From contig UBWZ01000014.1 in NCBI GenBank assembly GCA_900469345.1, positions 1 to 64,000 of the forward strand: a DNA stretch of 64,000 nucleotides. Reading direction: 5' to 3'. Of the stretch, positions 7,719-15,029 are shown piece by piece. Within the stretch, counting starts at the first letter, position 1. Each line of letters starts with the position of its first letter. The notes under the pieces were generated by a model. That model was not told the origin of the DNA, searched no databases, and saw nothing but the letters and a program-made list of their open reading frames with translations. The stretch is from Hyphomicrobiales bacterium. GTDB lineage: Bacteria; Pseudomonadota; Alphaproteobacteria; Rhizobiales; Rhizobiaceae. Position numbers and translations under genes: made by a program.

Positions 7719-8260
7719 GGCATCGTCTCCACCAGATCGGCAAACAGCATCGGCCCGAAGCCGGTATCCGGGCAGTCGATCCCGACGTCGCGCGAGCGGC
7801 CGAATGGGGGGAGGGCGCCTTGGCTGTGGCCGAACAGATGATACGAACCATGATGGCCGGCAGGCCAGGTGCGATGCGCGTAGTGGCTGAGCCAGACCTG
7901 GTAGCGAGACGGTTCGTCCCTGATCTCAAGCGCTGCGACCGGCGGGATCGTCCAGGGCAGGTTGGCGATGATATCCTTGATACGGCCATGCCGGTCGAGA
8001 TCGTGATTGCCGAGCACGAGCGCTTTGCGGCAGTCGATCGCGTGGAACAGGTGCTCGACATAGGCTGTGTTGCGTGAAAGGGTGAAGTCGCCGAGGATGT
8101 AGACAAGATCGCCGCGCCCGACGCGCTCGTTAATGCGCTCGACGATGGTGGCGTCTATCTCTTCGACCGACGGAAAGGGGCGGGTCACCGGCTGGGACTT
8201 CAGGATGCCGGGATGGCCGAGATGCAGATCAGCCGTATACCATGTGCGCGAAACCGCCAT
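7715..8260 (-). CDS. Calcineurin-like metallophosphoesterase
   Basis: 181 residues from the ATG at 8260 (MAVSRTWYTADLHLGH); AAGGAGTTTGTC upstream supports this start over a longer frame. The metallophosphoesterase motifs are all visible: DLHLGH near the N-terminus, LGDF, GNHD, SHYAHR and FGHSQG. These residues bind two divalent metals and hydrolyse phosphomono- or diesters. Small phage- and plasmid-encoded members of this family with the same YTADLHLGH opening are common and mostly uncharacterised. It is the first gene of a three-gene operon and overlaps the AAA+ peptidase gene by 4 bases. Substrate could be a nucleotide, RNA 2',3'-cyclic ends or a protein phosphate; the sequence does not decide. 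Confidence 0.88.
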   Translation of the reverse strand: MAVSRTWYTADLHLGHPGILKSQPVTRPFPSVEEIDATIVERINERVGRGDLVYILGDFTLSRNTAYVEHLFHAIDCRKALVLGNHDLDRHGRIKDIIANLPWTIPPVAALEIRDEPSRYQVWLSHYAHRTWPAGHHGSYHLFGHSQGALPPFGRSRDVGIDCPDTGFGPMLFADLVETMP

Positions 8261-8544
8261 GACAAACTCCTTGCGATGCGGAACAGGAAAGACAGGCCGC
8301 CTGGCAGGGCGGCTGGACGTCAGTTCGCTATTCGGCGTATTCGCAGGGTTTGAGGCATGGAGGAGATCGATCCTTCGCGGTGGTCGAGCACTATCTGGCA
8401 CAGAACCGGCGGCTTGGGAGCCCCCAAGCGCGCGGCTAATCCAAAAAATCGGAAAACAGATCTAACGAACCGCGATCGAGGTGCGGGCCGCTTTTGAGGT
8501 GATGTTCGCCGGGCCTCATCAGCTAAGGCTGGCGAGGTTGCCGA

Positions 8545-10266
8545 TCAGGCTGCCGACCGCAGCCGGTCCGCCCGACGGCGCGGGTCGCGGCGACAGACCG
8601 TCACGAGTTCGTCCGACAGATCGACGATCGACGCAGGCAGCGCGGGCAGTGCGGGCAGTGCGGGCGGCCTGGAAAGCGGACGATTGCGGAGACCCTGAGG
8701 GCTCACGGCGGTGTTTGCAATGATGGCTTTGGCGACCCGTTGCGCGCGGTCAAGATCCCATTCAGCGATCGCTCCGCTCAGATTGTAGATCGACTTGCGC
8801 ATCTGGCTAGTTGTTTGAGCTGAGATCCGGCCGAAAGCCATTTGGATGAGCGCGGCCTGTTCGACACCGGCGGCAGTCAGCATCAGCCACATGTCGCAAT
8901 CGGCATAGACCCGGACATCGTCGTCCTCGAACTCAAAGGGCATGTCAGGCCGCAATCCCAGTCCTGGCCTGATATTGTTGGCCTGCTTCATGACATGGGA
9001 TGCAACCGAGATCGCGTTTTCCTTCATGCGTTCGGATCTGGATGGTTCCGGACATGAGAGCGACGTCTCATCGCCTTGCGGTCCGATCGTCACGTCGTCA
9101 TCGACTGGCGGTACGACCATCGCAAACATGTCGATCCACGCGGCGAAAGCAATACCCACGCCGTAACCGTCGAGCAGCATACGAAGACGATGCGTCGCGT
9201 TCGACGGCTTCATCAGGGATTTGACGGTTGCGGCCCAGTCATCCCGGATCTTGACGACCGTCAGGGATGTTGCGGCCGCAGCTTGCGCAACGAGGGCAAC
9301 GGCCGGCGTATGGCCTGGTGCAAGGCCAGGTAGCGGCGCCCGTGCGATCGCAGCGTCGATTGCGCCGAGCCGCTCGGGCCTCCAATGCCGGGTGCTCCTG
9401 GCATTCGGGACGACATGAAAGACGATCTGCTGCACTAGTTTGCCTCGTCCGGTTCCACGAACGATTTCGAGCTCGGTCCTGAACGCGGTGATTGCCGGCG
9501 TCGTGCCATCGCTCCCCTGAAAATCCGCCAGCATTGGCTGAAGCACACGCGCTTCGAAACTGCCCCAGTGAAACGCATCCGGCGTCCAGGCAAGCCGGGC
9601 GGCAAGATCCTCCGGTGAAAAGGCGAGAGGTCTTGTGACCGATTGTCCGGCGGTCAGGGCGAGCATGGGATAGAGCCTGGCTGCGTATTTGCTCCGGAAC
9701 CGGCGAAAGGCATTGAGTTCGAGCATCGCGTAGCGGCGTGACGATCGCATGATATGGACGAGGGCAGGGTGCAGCCGGTAGCAGATTGTCGAGCCTGGTT
9801 GGTTCGTACTCCGGTTCAGATCGCAGACCATCAGAGGATGAGGGGCCGAGCGCTTGAAGCCGTTCAGCCGCAGGTCGAGGGTGAAGCGGGTTTCGTTGAT
9901 CGCGTCGAGGCCGGCGCGGAGCCGGTCGATGCGGGTGAGCCCCAGGTAATTCCGGGCGGCTGCAGAACCGAGGGTAAATTGCTGATCATTCTCCCCGTTC
10001 AGATGAAGCCGTGCGTTGGCCAGCAACAGGTAGAGCAGGGCCTGGGCTCCGGCGGTCATTCCGGCTGCCGGGTTTGCACCCGGCGCGATGGGGGCAAACC
10101 GCATGGTCTTGATCAGCACTGCGGGCAGTTCGAACCGGGGCTGAACGAGGTCGGCGAGGACCCGGTCCTGAAGAGCCGCCTCCGGCCCCCGAAACCCCCT
10201 GCGGTCGGCTCCGGTCAGCACGTTGTTGTCGCGTCGTGTCCTGCGTCGGTAGATTGGTGTGTCCAT
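8545..10266 (-). CDS. Probable plasmid replication initiator (Rep_3-like)
   Basis: 573 residues from the ATG at 10266 (MDTPIYRRRTRRDNNVLTGA); GAGGAGGGTCAT just upstream fixes this start. Residues about 70-310 read like tandem winged-helix domains of Rep_3-type initiators. The visible pieces are QALLYLLLANARLHL, then a long basic stretch, then YAMLELNAFRRFRSKYAARLYP, then FSPEDLAARLAW and VLQPMLADF. The last part, KLVQQIVFHVVP, resembles the terminal strand of the second domain. The C-terminal 200 residues are unlike the classical initiators. Upstream lie two ~90-bp direct repeats with an inverted repeat, where an origin or autoregulatory operator would be expected. If correct, this would be a second replicon type beside the repABC system usual in rhizobia. 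It could instead be a phage-like replication or regulatory protein. Confidence 0.55.
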   Translation of the reverse strand: MDTPIYRRRTRRDNNVLTGADRRGFRGPEAALQDRVLADLVQPRFELPAVLIKTMRFAPIAPGANPAAGMTAGAQALLYLLLANARLHLNGENDQQFTLGSAAARNYLGLTRIDRLRAGLDAINETRFTLDLRLNGFKRSAPHPLMVCDLNRSTNQPGSTICYRLHPALVHIMRSSRRYAMLELNAFRRFRSKYAARLYPMLALTAGQSVTRPLAFSPEDLAARLAWTPDAFHWGSFEARVLQPMLADFQGSDGTTPAITAFRTELEIVRGTGRGKLVQQIVFHVVPNARSTRHWRPERLGAIDAAIARAPLPGLAPGHTPAVALVAQAAAATSLTVVKIRDDWAATVKSLMKPSNATHRLRMLLDGYGVGIAFAAWIDMFAMVVPPVDDDVTIGPQGDETSLSCPEPSRSERMKENAISVASHVMKQANNIRPGLGLRPDMPFEFEDDDVRVYADCDMWLMLTAAGVEQAALIQMAFGRISAQTTSQMRKSIYNLSGAIAEWDLDRAQRVAKAIIANTAVSPQGLRNRPLSRPPALPALPALPASIVDLSDELVTVCRRDPRRRADRLRSAA

Positions 10267-10336
10267 ATGACCCTCCTCACGATGAGGGTGAGGCGTCCAG
10301 CTGACTGAAGCAAGAGCGACGATGCGGGTTGCTGCT

Positions 10337-10427
10337 GCCAGAAATGTTACGCAAAGATTGCCTCCCCGAGCCGACGGCATGGGGCTATGCGGTCAAAATC
10401 ATGACCGCATATAGAAAAGAGTATAAA
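10337..10427. repeat. ~90-bp direct repeat, copy 1, with 9-bp palindrome
   Basis: Begins GCCAGAAATGTTACGCAAAG and ends ATAGAAAAGAGTATA. It matches 10511-10600 at roughly nine of ten positions. Inside it ATGCGGTCA (10387-10395) and TGACCGCAT (10402-10410) form a perfect 9-bp inverted repeat with a 6-bp spacer. It lies 71 bp upstream of the start of the putative replication initiator. An AT-rich tail follows the palindrome. Candidate initiator binding site, operator or part of an origin. Confidence 0.75.
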
Positions 10428-10510
10428 TAGCAGGCTAGGCATCTTCGCAGGCAGACACAATGACGTCGGTCGCGCACCACCCTCGCAGCCAACCATGCCA
10501 CCCCCTCGAC

Positions 10511-10600
10511 GCCAGAAATGTTACGCAAAGATTGACCCTCCGAGCCGACGGCGTGGGGCCTCTTCGTCAAAATCATGACCGCATATAGAAAAGATTATAG
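10511..10600. repeat. ~90-bp direct repeat, copy 2
   Basis: Second copy of the repeat at 10337-10427, offset by 174 bp and in the same orientation. The right arm of the palindrome (TGACCGCAT) is conserved; the left arm is degenerate (TCGTCA instead of GCGGTCA). The rest of the 10267-10799 gap holds no gene that I can support. Confidence 0.75.
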
Positions 10601-10799
10601 TTGAACCTGCCGGGCTCGACCTGCTCCCAGCTTCGCGATGGCACCCATACCTTTCCAGTCGTGTGACCAAATCGACTGGCACCCCAAGCTCCAGAGTGGC
10701 CATCGCCTCAGCGGTTCAAACGATTGGAATTGAAGCCTTGCCGCAATCCGCCGGCGGGACAAGCCTTGGAGTGCAGCAACAGGAAGGCGAGGGGAACAA

Positions 10800-11324
10800 A
10801 TGATCGTGGCGAGGGAGGACGGGAGTGCGCGCAGCGAAATACTCATCAGGCCGATCGGCGGATCCCCTTCCTTTGTGGACGTCGGGTCGGCGCGGCACTG
10901 GGAGATCCTGACCAGCGTCTGGAGCAGGTACCAGAGAGTGCAGTTGCCCGACCGGGATATCGCGTTGTGCGTGGTTGCCGACTGCCTGGCGGGTTACGGC
11001 CGGCCGGAAGCGGTGATCCGGAGGGTCGTCTCCGACAACCGGGTGAGCAGGATCGACAGGCACATGTTCGTCGAAACCGCGGTGCTGGAGGAATTGCGCG
11101 CCGGCTGCGTGGAACTCGAACTGATGATCGACAGCGACGTCGCGGGCTCTTTCCGGTTCAATTCCGCGGAGCCGCTGCTGTCCACACAGGAGGAGCGGAT
11201 TGTGCGGTGGGTTATCCGGACCGTCGATGCGGCATGGGCAGGCAGCGAGTTGCCGCTGTCGCGACGAGCGGATCAGGCAACTGCAGCATCCAACGGAAAA
11301 ACCTGGTCTGCGATACCTAAATAA
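10800..11324 (+). CDS. Hypothetical protein
   Basis: 174 residues beginning MIVAREDGSARSEILIRPIG. The start has GGCGAGGGGAACAA directly upstream. The middle resembles a compact helical domain: WEILTSVWSRYQRVQLPDRD, ALCVVADCLAGYGRPEAVIR, VSRIDRHMFVETAVLEELRA. A later segment, STQEERIVRWVIRTVDAAWA, is another helix. No family recognised and no cysteine or membrane motif. It is transcribed away from the putative replication gene, with the ~90-bp repeats between the two, so the repeats may control both. Confidence 0.55.
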   Translation: MIVAREDGSARSEILIRPIGGSPSFVDVGSARHWEILTSVWSRYQRVQLPDRDIALCVVADCLAGYGRPEAVIRRVVSDNRVSRIDRHMFVETAVLEELRAGCVELELMIDSDVAGSFRFNSAEPLLSTQEERIVRWVIRTVDAAWAGSELPLSRRADQATAASNGKTWSAIPK

Positions 11325-11571
11325 AGCTGTTGACGTCGATGAAGCTGCGCCTCACCGTTTGAAAGTCACCAAGACGATGCGGGCCCATGATCGGACCGCG
11401 CTGATCAACCAACCGGCCCCCACTGGCTGAGCAACCGCCGCGGCGCCCGCTGCGACGGGCGACGTTCGACGTCCTCAAGACACTGCCGGATCACGGCAGT
11501 CTCCAGGACGTCGGGGAGGTGGACACAAATCGCTGCGGCGAGAGCTGCGAGCATCACGAGAGGAATTGAGA

Positions 11572-11799
11572 ATGTCAGAGACCAATGCAGCTGCCCTGCG
11601 CCGCATCATCCGTGAGTTCGATTTGCTGAACCAGGCGTTCGATCGATACCTGGAGCGGGTCGATACCGCGATCTGCAAGCTGGACGAGCCGCTGTTCGAT
11701 CGCACACGACCGCTGGTCGGCGACGCCGTCGATGTGTCGCTCTTTTTGCGCGACGCCGGCGATCTCATCGATCGGCTGCGGCCGATCGCGAAGGGCTGA
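11572..11799 (+). CDS. Small hypothetical protein
   Basis: 75 residues, MSETNAAALRRIIREFDLLN..., with AGAGGAATTGAGA directly upstream of the ATG at 11572. Predicted to be three helices (RRIIREFDLLNQAFDRYLER, VDTAICKLDEPLF, DVSLFLRDAGDLIDRLRPIA), acidic overall. Its stop is 3 bp from the ATG of the transglutaminase-like gene, so the two are co-transcribed and may work together. No known domain recognised. Confidence 0.6.
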   Translation: MSETNAAALRRIIREFDLLNQAFDRYLERVDTAICKLDEPLFDRTRPLVGDAVDVSLFLRDAGDLIDRLRPIAKG

Positions 11800-11802
11800 G
11801 CG

Positions 11803-12435
11803 ATGACGACGAGCAACCTGGAAGCCGGAACGGCAGAGCCGACACCGCGGCGCCCTGATCGGGCGGAGACACTTCGCGATTTTGTCGTGTTCCTCGCCGG
11901 CTGCGAGCAGCGGTTCGGACCGTCACAGGCGCTTCTGCGCTTCGGCCGCGGCATGGACATCTCCTGCGACATGCCGGACTGGATGCCGAAGGGCAATCTT
12001 GGCGAATGCCATGCCGCGGCAGTGCTTGCCCTTGTCGCGGCACAGGCACGCGGGCGGACCGACCTTCGTTATACCGAAGGCTATGCGATCGAAAGAACCG
12101 GTATGCCACTTGCCATCCAGCATGCCTGGCTTTCGGACGGTGAGGGCAGGGTGTTCGATCCGACCTGGCCTGACCACCGCGAGCATCTCTACTTCGGCAT
12201 CCCGTTCGAAACGAGTTTTGTGCTTGATACCCTGGATGAGGCGGAGCTTCAGCCTGGCCTGCTCGTCAACCCGGCCCTGATGCGAAAGCTGCTTGCGGAT
12301 CCCGGGCGGTTATCAGCGGCCGTCGCCACTGCCACTGCCGATGTCCCCGGCGTCGCTACGGTTTTCGAGCAGGGGGCCGTGGCTGCAGCAATCAGGTCGC
12401 GGTCAGCGTCAAACGGGATGCCGCCTACCGCCTGA
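11803..12435 (+). CDS. Putative transglutaminase/papain-like fold protein
   Basis: 210 residues starting MTTSNLEAGTAEPTPRRPDR. The pattern GNLGECHAAAVLAL, then RYTEGYAIE, then IQHAWLSDGEGRVFDPTW carries a Cys69, His107, Asp119 triad in the order and spacing of transglutaminase-like cysteine hydrolases. In these enzymes the cysteine starts a helix and the His and Asp lie on adjacent strands. Family members crosslink, cleave or modify proteins or peptides; the actual substrate is not evident. No signal peptide, so it should be cytoplasmic. It follows a 75-residue acidic gene by 3 bp. The triad assignment is by eye and should be tested with a fold search. Confidence 0.55.
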   Translation: MTTSNLEAGTAEPTPRRPDRAETLRDFVVFLAGCEQRFGPSQALLRFGRGMDISCDMPDWMPKGNLGECHAAAVLALVAAQARGRTDLRYTEGYAIERTGMPLAIQHAWLSDGEGRVFDPTWPDHREHLYFGIPFETSFVLDTLDEAELQPGLLVNPALMRKLLADPGRLSAAVATATADVPGVATVFEQGAVAAAIRSRSASNGMPPTA

Positions 12436-12493
12436 ACTCGACTCCGCGGTCCGGCACTGGTTCAATCCGCTGGGAGATGGAGGGAACTGACAG

Positions 12494-12622
12494 ATGGTCT
12501 ACGAATGGGACCCCGTGCGCGCCAAGCGATCGAATGTGATCAGGCTCGTCCTCGTGCTGACCGCCGCCCTTGTTCTGGCAGGCTTTCCGACCGCCATCGT
12601 GCTATCGGCGATGGCGCGCTAG
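12494..12622 (+). CDS. 42-residue single-pass membrane protein
   Basis: Encodes MVYEWDPVRAKRSNVIRLVL followed by a hydrophobic helix (about residues 16-38, VLTAALVLAGFPTAIVLSAM) and a terminal Ala-Arg. GGAGGGAAC lies about 8 bases ahead of the ATG. The basic N-terminus predicts a cytoplasmic N-terminal tail. It lies 58 bp after the transglutaminase-like gene on the same strand and may belong to the same operon. Such short proteins are easily missed; the strong ribosome site and clean helix argue that it is real. Confidence 0.55.
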   Translation: MVYEWDPVRAKRSNVIRLVLVLTAALVLAGFPTAIVLSAMAR

Positions 12623-12819
12623 ATAGCGTCGGCGCTCGACGATCATCGCCAAGCTCGTCGGGTTACCGACCCGACGCCTCGACAGGATCTGAACGCGTTG
12701 ATCCGACCCGATAATGTGACTAAGGGATCTGACAATCGCCTCAACGCCGGCTATCGCTATCTCCGTTAACGGTTTCCTGGATCCTCTGCGATCGGATGAG
12801 AGTGTTGAAGGAGATATCG

Positions 12820-13203
12820 ATGACCATTTTTACTTCTCGTGATCCCGCAGGTGCCGCGGCCAGCCAATTGGGGCTTCTGTCCGCCGTGATCGCCACGACG
12901 CTCACCGACTGCGTGACGTCCGGCCTTGATGCTGCGGAGGCCCGCCGCCAGCGTCGTGAAGCCGACCGCCGGGCCGATGCGCTGGACGACGCTCGCCGTC
13001 GTGCCGATCATCTCGGCCGCATGGCGATCGGCTCGGCCCGCCGTATCGCGGTGCTGGAGGCGCAAGTCCGCTCGCTTCAGGCCTGCCTCGCGCAGCGACA
13101 GGCCTTCATCGACGCGGTGAAGAGCGGCAAGATCGTGCTGCCGACCGGCCATGCGGCCGACGTCGGCACAAAGTCCGCAGCCCGCAAGACCGGTCGCGCA
13201 TGA
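12820..13203 (+). CDS. Coiled-coil hypothetical protein
   Basis: 127 residues from the ATG at 12820 (MTIFTSRDPAGAAASQLGLL); GAAGGAGATATCG upstream selects this start. After a short N-terminal hydrophobic helix (GLLSAVIATTLTDCV) there is a long charged coiled coil rich in Arg, Ala and Asp (RRQRREADRRADALDDARRR and onwards to VLEAQVRSLQACLAQRQAFI), then a basic tail. The architecture is like phage or plasmid scaffolding or spacer proteins, but no family is recognised. Its stop overlaps the ATG of the next gene by 4 bases, so the pair is translationally coupled. Confidence 0.65.
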   Translation: MTIFTSRDPAGAAASQLGLLSAVIATTLTDCVTSGLDAAEARRQRREADRRADALDDARRRADHLGRMAIGSARRIAVLEAQVRSLQACLAQRQAFIDAVKSGKIVLPTGHAADVGTKSAARKTGRA

Positions 13204-13430
13204 ACGACCATCCGCGCTACCGCGATCCGGATGCGGTCTATTACATCAAGTACGGCGATCTGCTCTGGGACTTTCCCGACCTGCTGTTCACGATCAAAAA
13301 GCGGATCGGCGACAGCTCATGGTCGAAAGGCGCTGTGGATGGCCAGCACATCCTCCCCGGCTGGTTCATGGCCTTCGGATATCGGGCCGGTGGATTGTTC
13401 GCGCTGCCTCCGGCCGCGAACGATCCGTGA
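13200..13430 (+). CDS. Small hypothetical protein coupled to the coiled-coil gene
   Basis: 76 residues, MNDHPRYRDPDAVYYIKYGD..., beginning at the ATGA overlap with the upstream gene. Aromatic-rich in the first half (VYYIKYGDLLWDFPDLLF) and with GWFMAFGYRAGGLFALPP near the end. No domain recognised. The last 114 bases are antisense to the C-terminal part of the convergent gene at 13317-13955. One of the two may therefore be shorter than annotated, but both frames look coding. Confidence 0.55.
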   Translation: MNDHPRYRDPDAVYYIKYGDLLWDFPDLLFTIKKRIGDSSWSKGAVDGQHILPGWFMAFGYRAGGLFALPPAANDP

Positions 13431-13955
13431 CGCCAGTTGCGCGCGGGCTGCCTCGGTCAAGGAGGACAAGGGCGGTCTGTTGACTGTTGTCGGGGCTGCG
13501 ATGCCCATCAGTGGGTTGTCGATCGACGACGACGATGCCCTGGCGATCATCAGTATTGCCTCTACCGTCGCCATGCGACCGGCGACTGCCAGCCGGCATA
13601 GCTCGTCATCTGGCAGAGAGAGCAGCCAAGTGCGCTGGGTCTCGTCGAGCGATGACAGGTCGATCATTGGCCGGTCGGACGCCGGTGTGTTGGCATAGGT
13701 CCAGATCAGATTGACGGCCGCATCGAGCTGCGGCTCGAGATCGGACGTCGCCTTGTGCTCGTGGTGCAGCCGGGCTTGTCGGAGCGCCGCATCGACGTCT
13801 TCGGGTCCAATCGCTGCAGGGGTGGCGGCGGCTGGTCGGGCCGGCCGATGCCCGAACAGCCCGGCAAGGGAGTCCAGGATCCCAGAGAACATGCTCCAGG
13901 CGGTCTGCAGTATCCAGTTGGCCGCCGAGAGAAGTCGTTGCAACAGTTTGAGCAT
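13317..13955 (-). CDS. Hypothetical protein with hydrophobic N-terminus
   Basis: 212 residues, MLKLLQRLLSAANWILQTAW... The first 35 residues are amphipathic to hydrophobic and may associate with the membrane. The middle (EDVDAALRQARLHHEHKAT, then DAAVNLIWTYANTPASDRPM, then SLPDDELCRLAVAGRMATVE) looks like a set of helices. No family recognised. The ribosome site (GGGATGCG) is weak. The 3' end overlaps the plus-strand gene at 13200-13430 by 114 bases, tail to tail. I keep it because amino-acid composition and helix pattern look coding over most of the length; the last 35 residues are less certain. Confidence 0.5.
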   Translation of the reverse strand: MLKLLQRLLSAANWILQTAWSMFSGILDSLAGLFGHRPARPAAATPAAIGPEDVDAALRQARLHHEHKATSDLEPQLDAAVNLIWTYANTPASDRPMIDLSSLDETQRTWLLSLPDDELCRLAVAGRMATVEAILMIARASSSSIDNPLMGIAAPTTVNRPPLSSLTEAARAQLASRIVRGRRQREQSTGPISEGHEPAGEDVLAIHSAFRP

Positions 13956-14242
13956 GTTCGCATCCCGTTTCCAATGCGATCATCTTGCCGACCGGCCAAG
14001 CAAGGCGAAAGGGTTCGGACGGAGCAAGCTTCGGAATCGAGAAGCTCGATGCGACGCGCTGCGCCGCCTCAGCGACAGCCTTGAGGAACAGGCGCATTCA
14101 CTGGATGACAAGGCGGACAACAAGGCTGCCAACAATGGCGAGGCCAAAACGCAGGAGACGAAGACCGGCGCGAATAACGCAAGTTACGGTCTTCGACAGT
14201 TTTGCGATCTGGATACCTGGGCGTCTTGGCGGATGAGATGGA

Positions 14243-14695
14243 TCAACCCGGAGTGTCCGGGTTGACGACGAGGCCGGCAAAATAGAGGCGGACGAACTCG
14301 TCGACCTCCGCATCGGTCGCACGGCGGCAAGCCAGCGCCTGCGGACCATTGGTGTACATGACGGGAGTTTCGCCCTCTTCGTCGTCGCGGCCCGCAAGAT
14401 CGTCCTCATTCTCCTCGTCGCCGCCACCGGCGTAAACTTCGTCATCGAGATAGAGACGATCGCCCAGCATCAGCACCGTGTCGATCATGTCCTTGGCTGT
14501 TTCGCTGGTCTCGCGCATGTATTCCACGAGTGCGCTTTCATCGAGCGCGCGCAACTCCTCCCCCGTATCGAGCAGGTTAGAGTAAGCGCAACCGATATCG
14601 TCATAGATGCGCGCGCCGTAGCTGGTGGTTATGACAAGTCCCTCGCGGTCGAGCGTCTGGAAGCGGGTGCGGGAGAGATACATCAGATTGCTCAT
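14243..14695 (-). CDS. Hypothetical acidic protein
   Basis: 150 residues beginning MSNLMYLSRTRFQTLDREGL, with AAAGGCATCAAG just upstream. Contains VITTSYGARIYDDIGCAYSN, a helix with MRETSETAKDMIDTVLMLGD, then a very acidic linker (GGGDEENEDDLAGRDDEEGE) and a C-terminal part with ATDAEVDEFVRLYFAGLV. No domain recognised. It is divergent from the DNA methyltransferase gene, separated by 334 bp. The 287 bp between it and the gene at 13317-13955 contain no supported gene. Confidence 0.6.
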   Translation of the reverse strand: MSNLMYLSRTRFQTLDREGLVITTSYGARIYDDIGCAYSNLLDTGEELRALDESALVEYMRETSETAKDMIDTVLMLGDRLYLDDEVYAGGGDEENEDDLAGRDDEEGETPVMYTNGPQALACRRATDAEVDEFVRLYFAGLVVNPDTPG

Positions 14696-15029
14696 CTTGA
14701 TGCCTTTCTTTGTGAGAGGTCGGGCAAGCCAGACCTGTTTCTCGGGAACAGGCTGTCACGATCCTCAGCGACGTCCAGTGCCCCGGCAGCGATTTGCGGT
14801 TTACTTTGACTATCTGCTGTTTTTGACCGGGCCGGCGTTGACGTTGCCTCGATAGGACGACACCCTTTCCGCCAGGGCTTGCCGTCACCCCAGAAATCTT
14901 TCCCTCAGAACTTGCACTCGTCAATTCGTAAGCGGCTAACCATCGGAGGATCTTAACCACGCTCGTTAGCATCCCGATCAGATCTGCCCCGATAGATCCC
15001 GTGCCAGTATTCTAGCATTGGGGGCAGAC
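14696..15029. other. Divergent promoter region, no gene
   Basis: 334 bp between the minus-strand gene ending its start at 14695 and the methyltransferase start at 15030. No ORF with a ribosome site and no convincing palindrome was found. It should hold both promoters. Confidence 0.4.
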
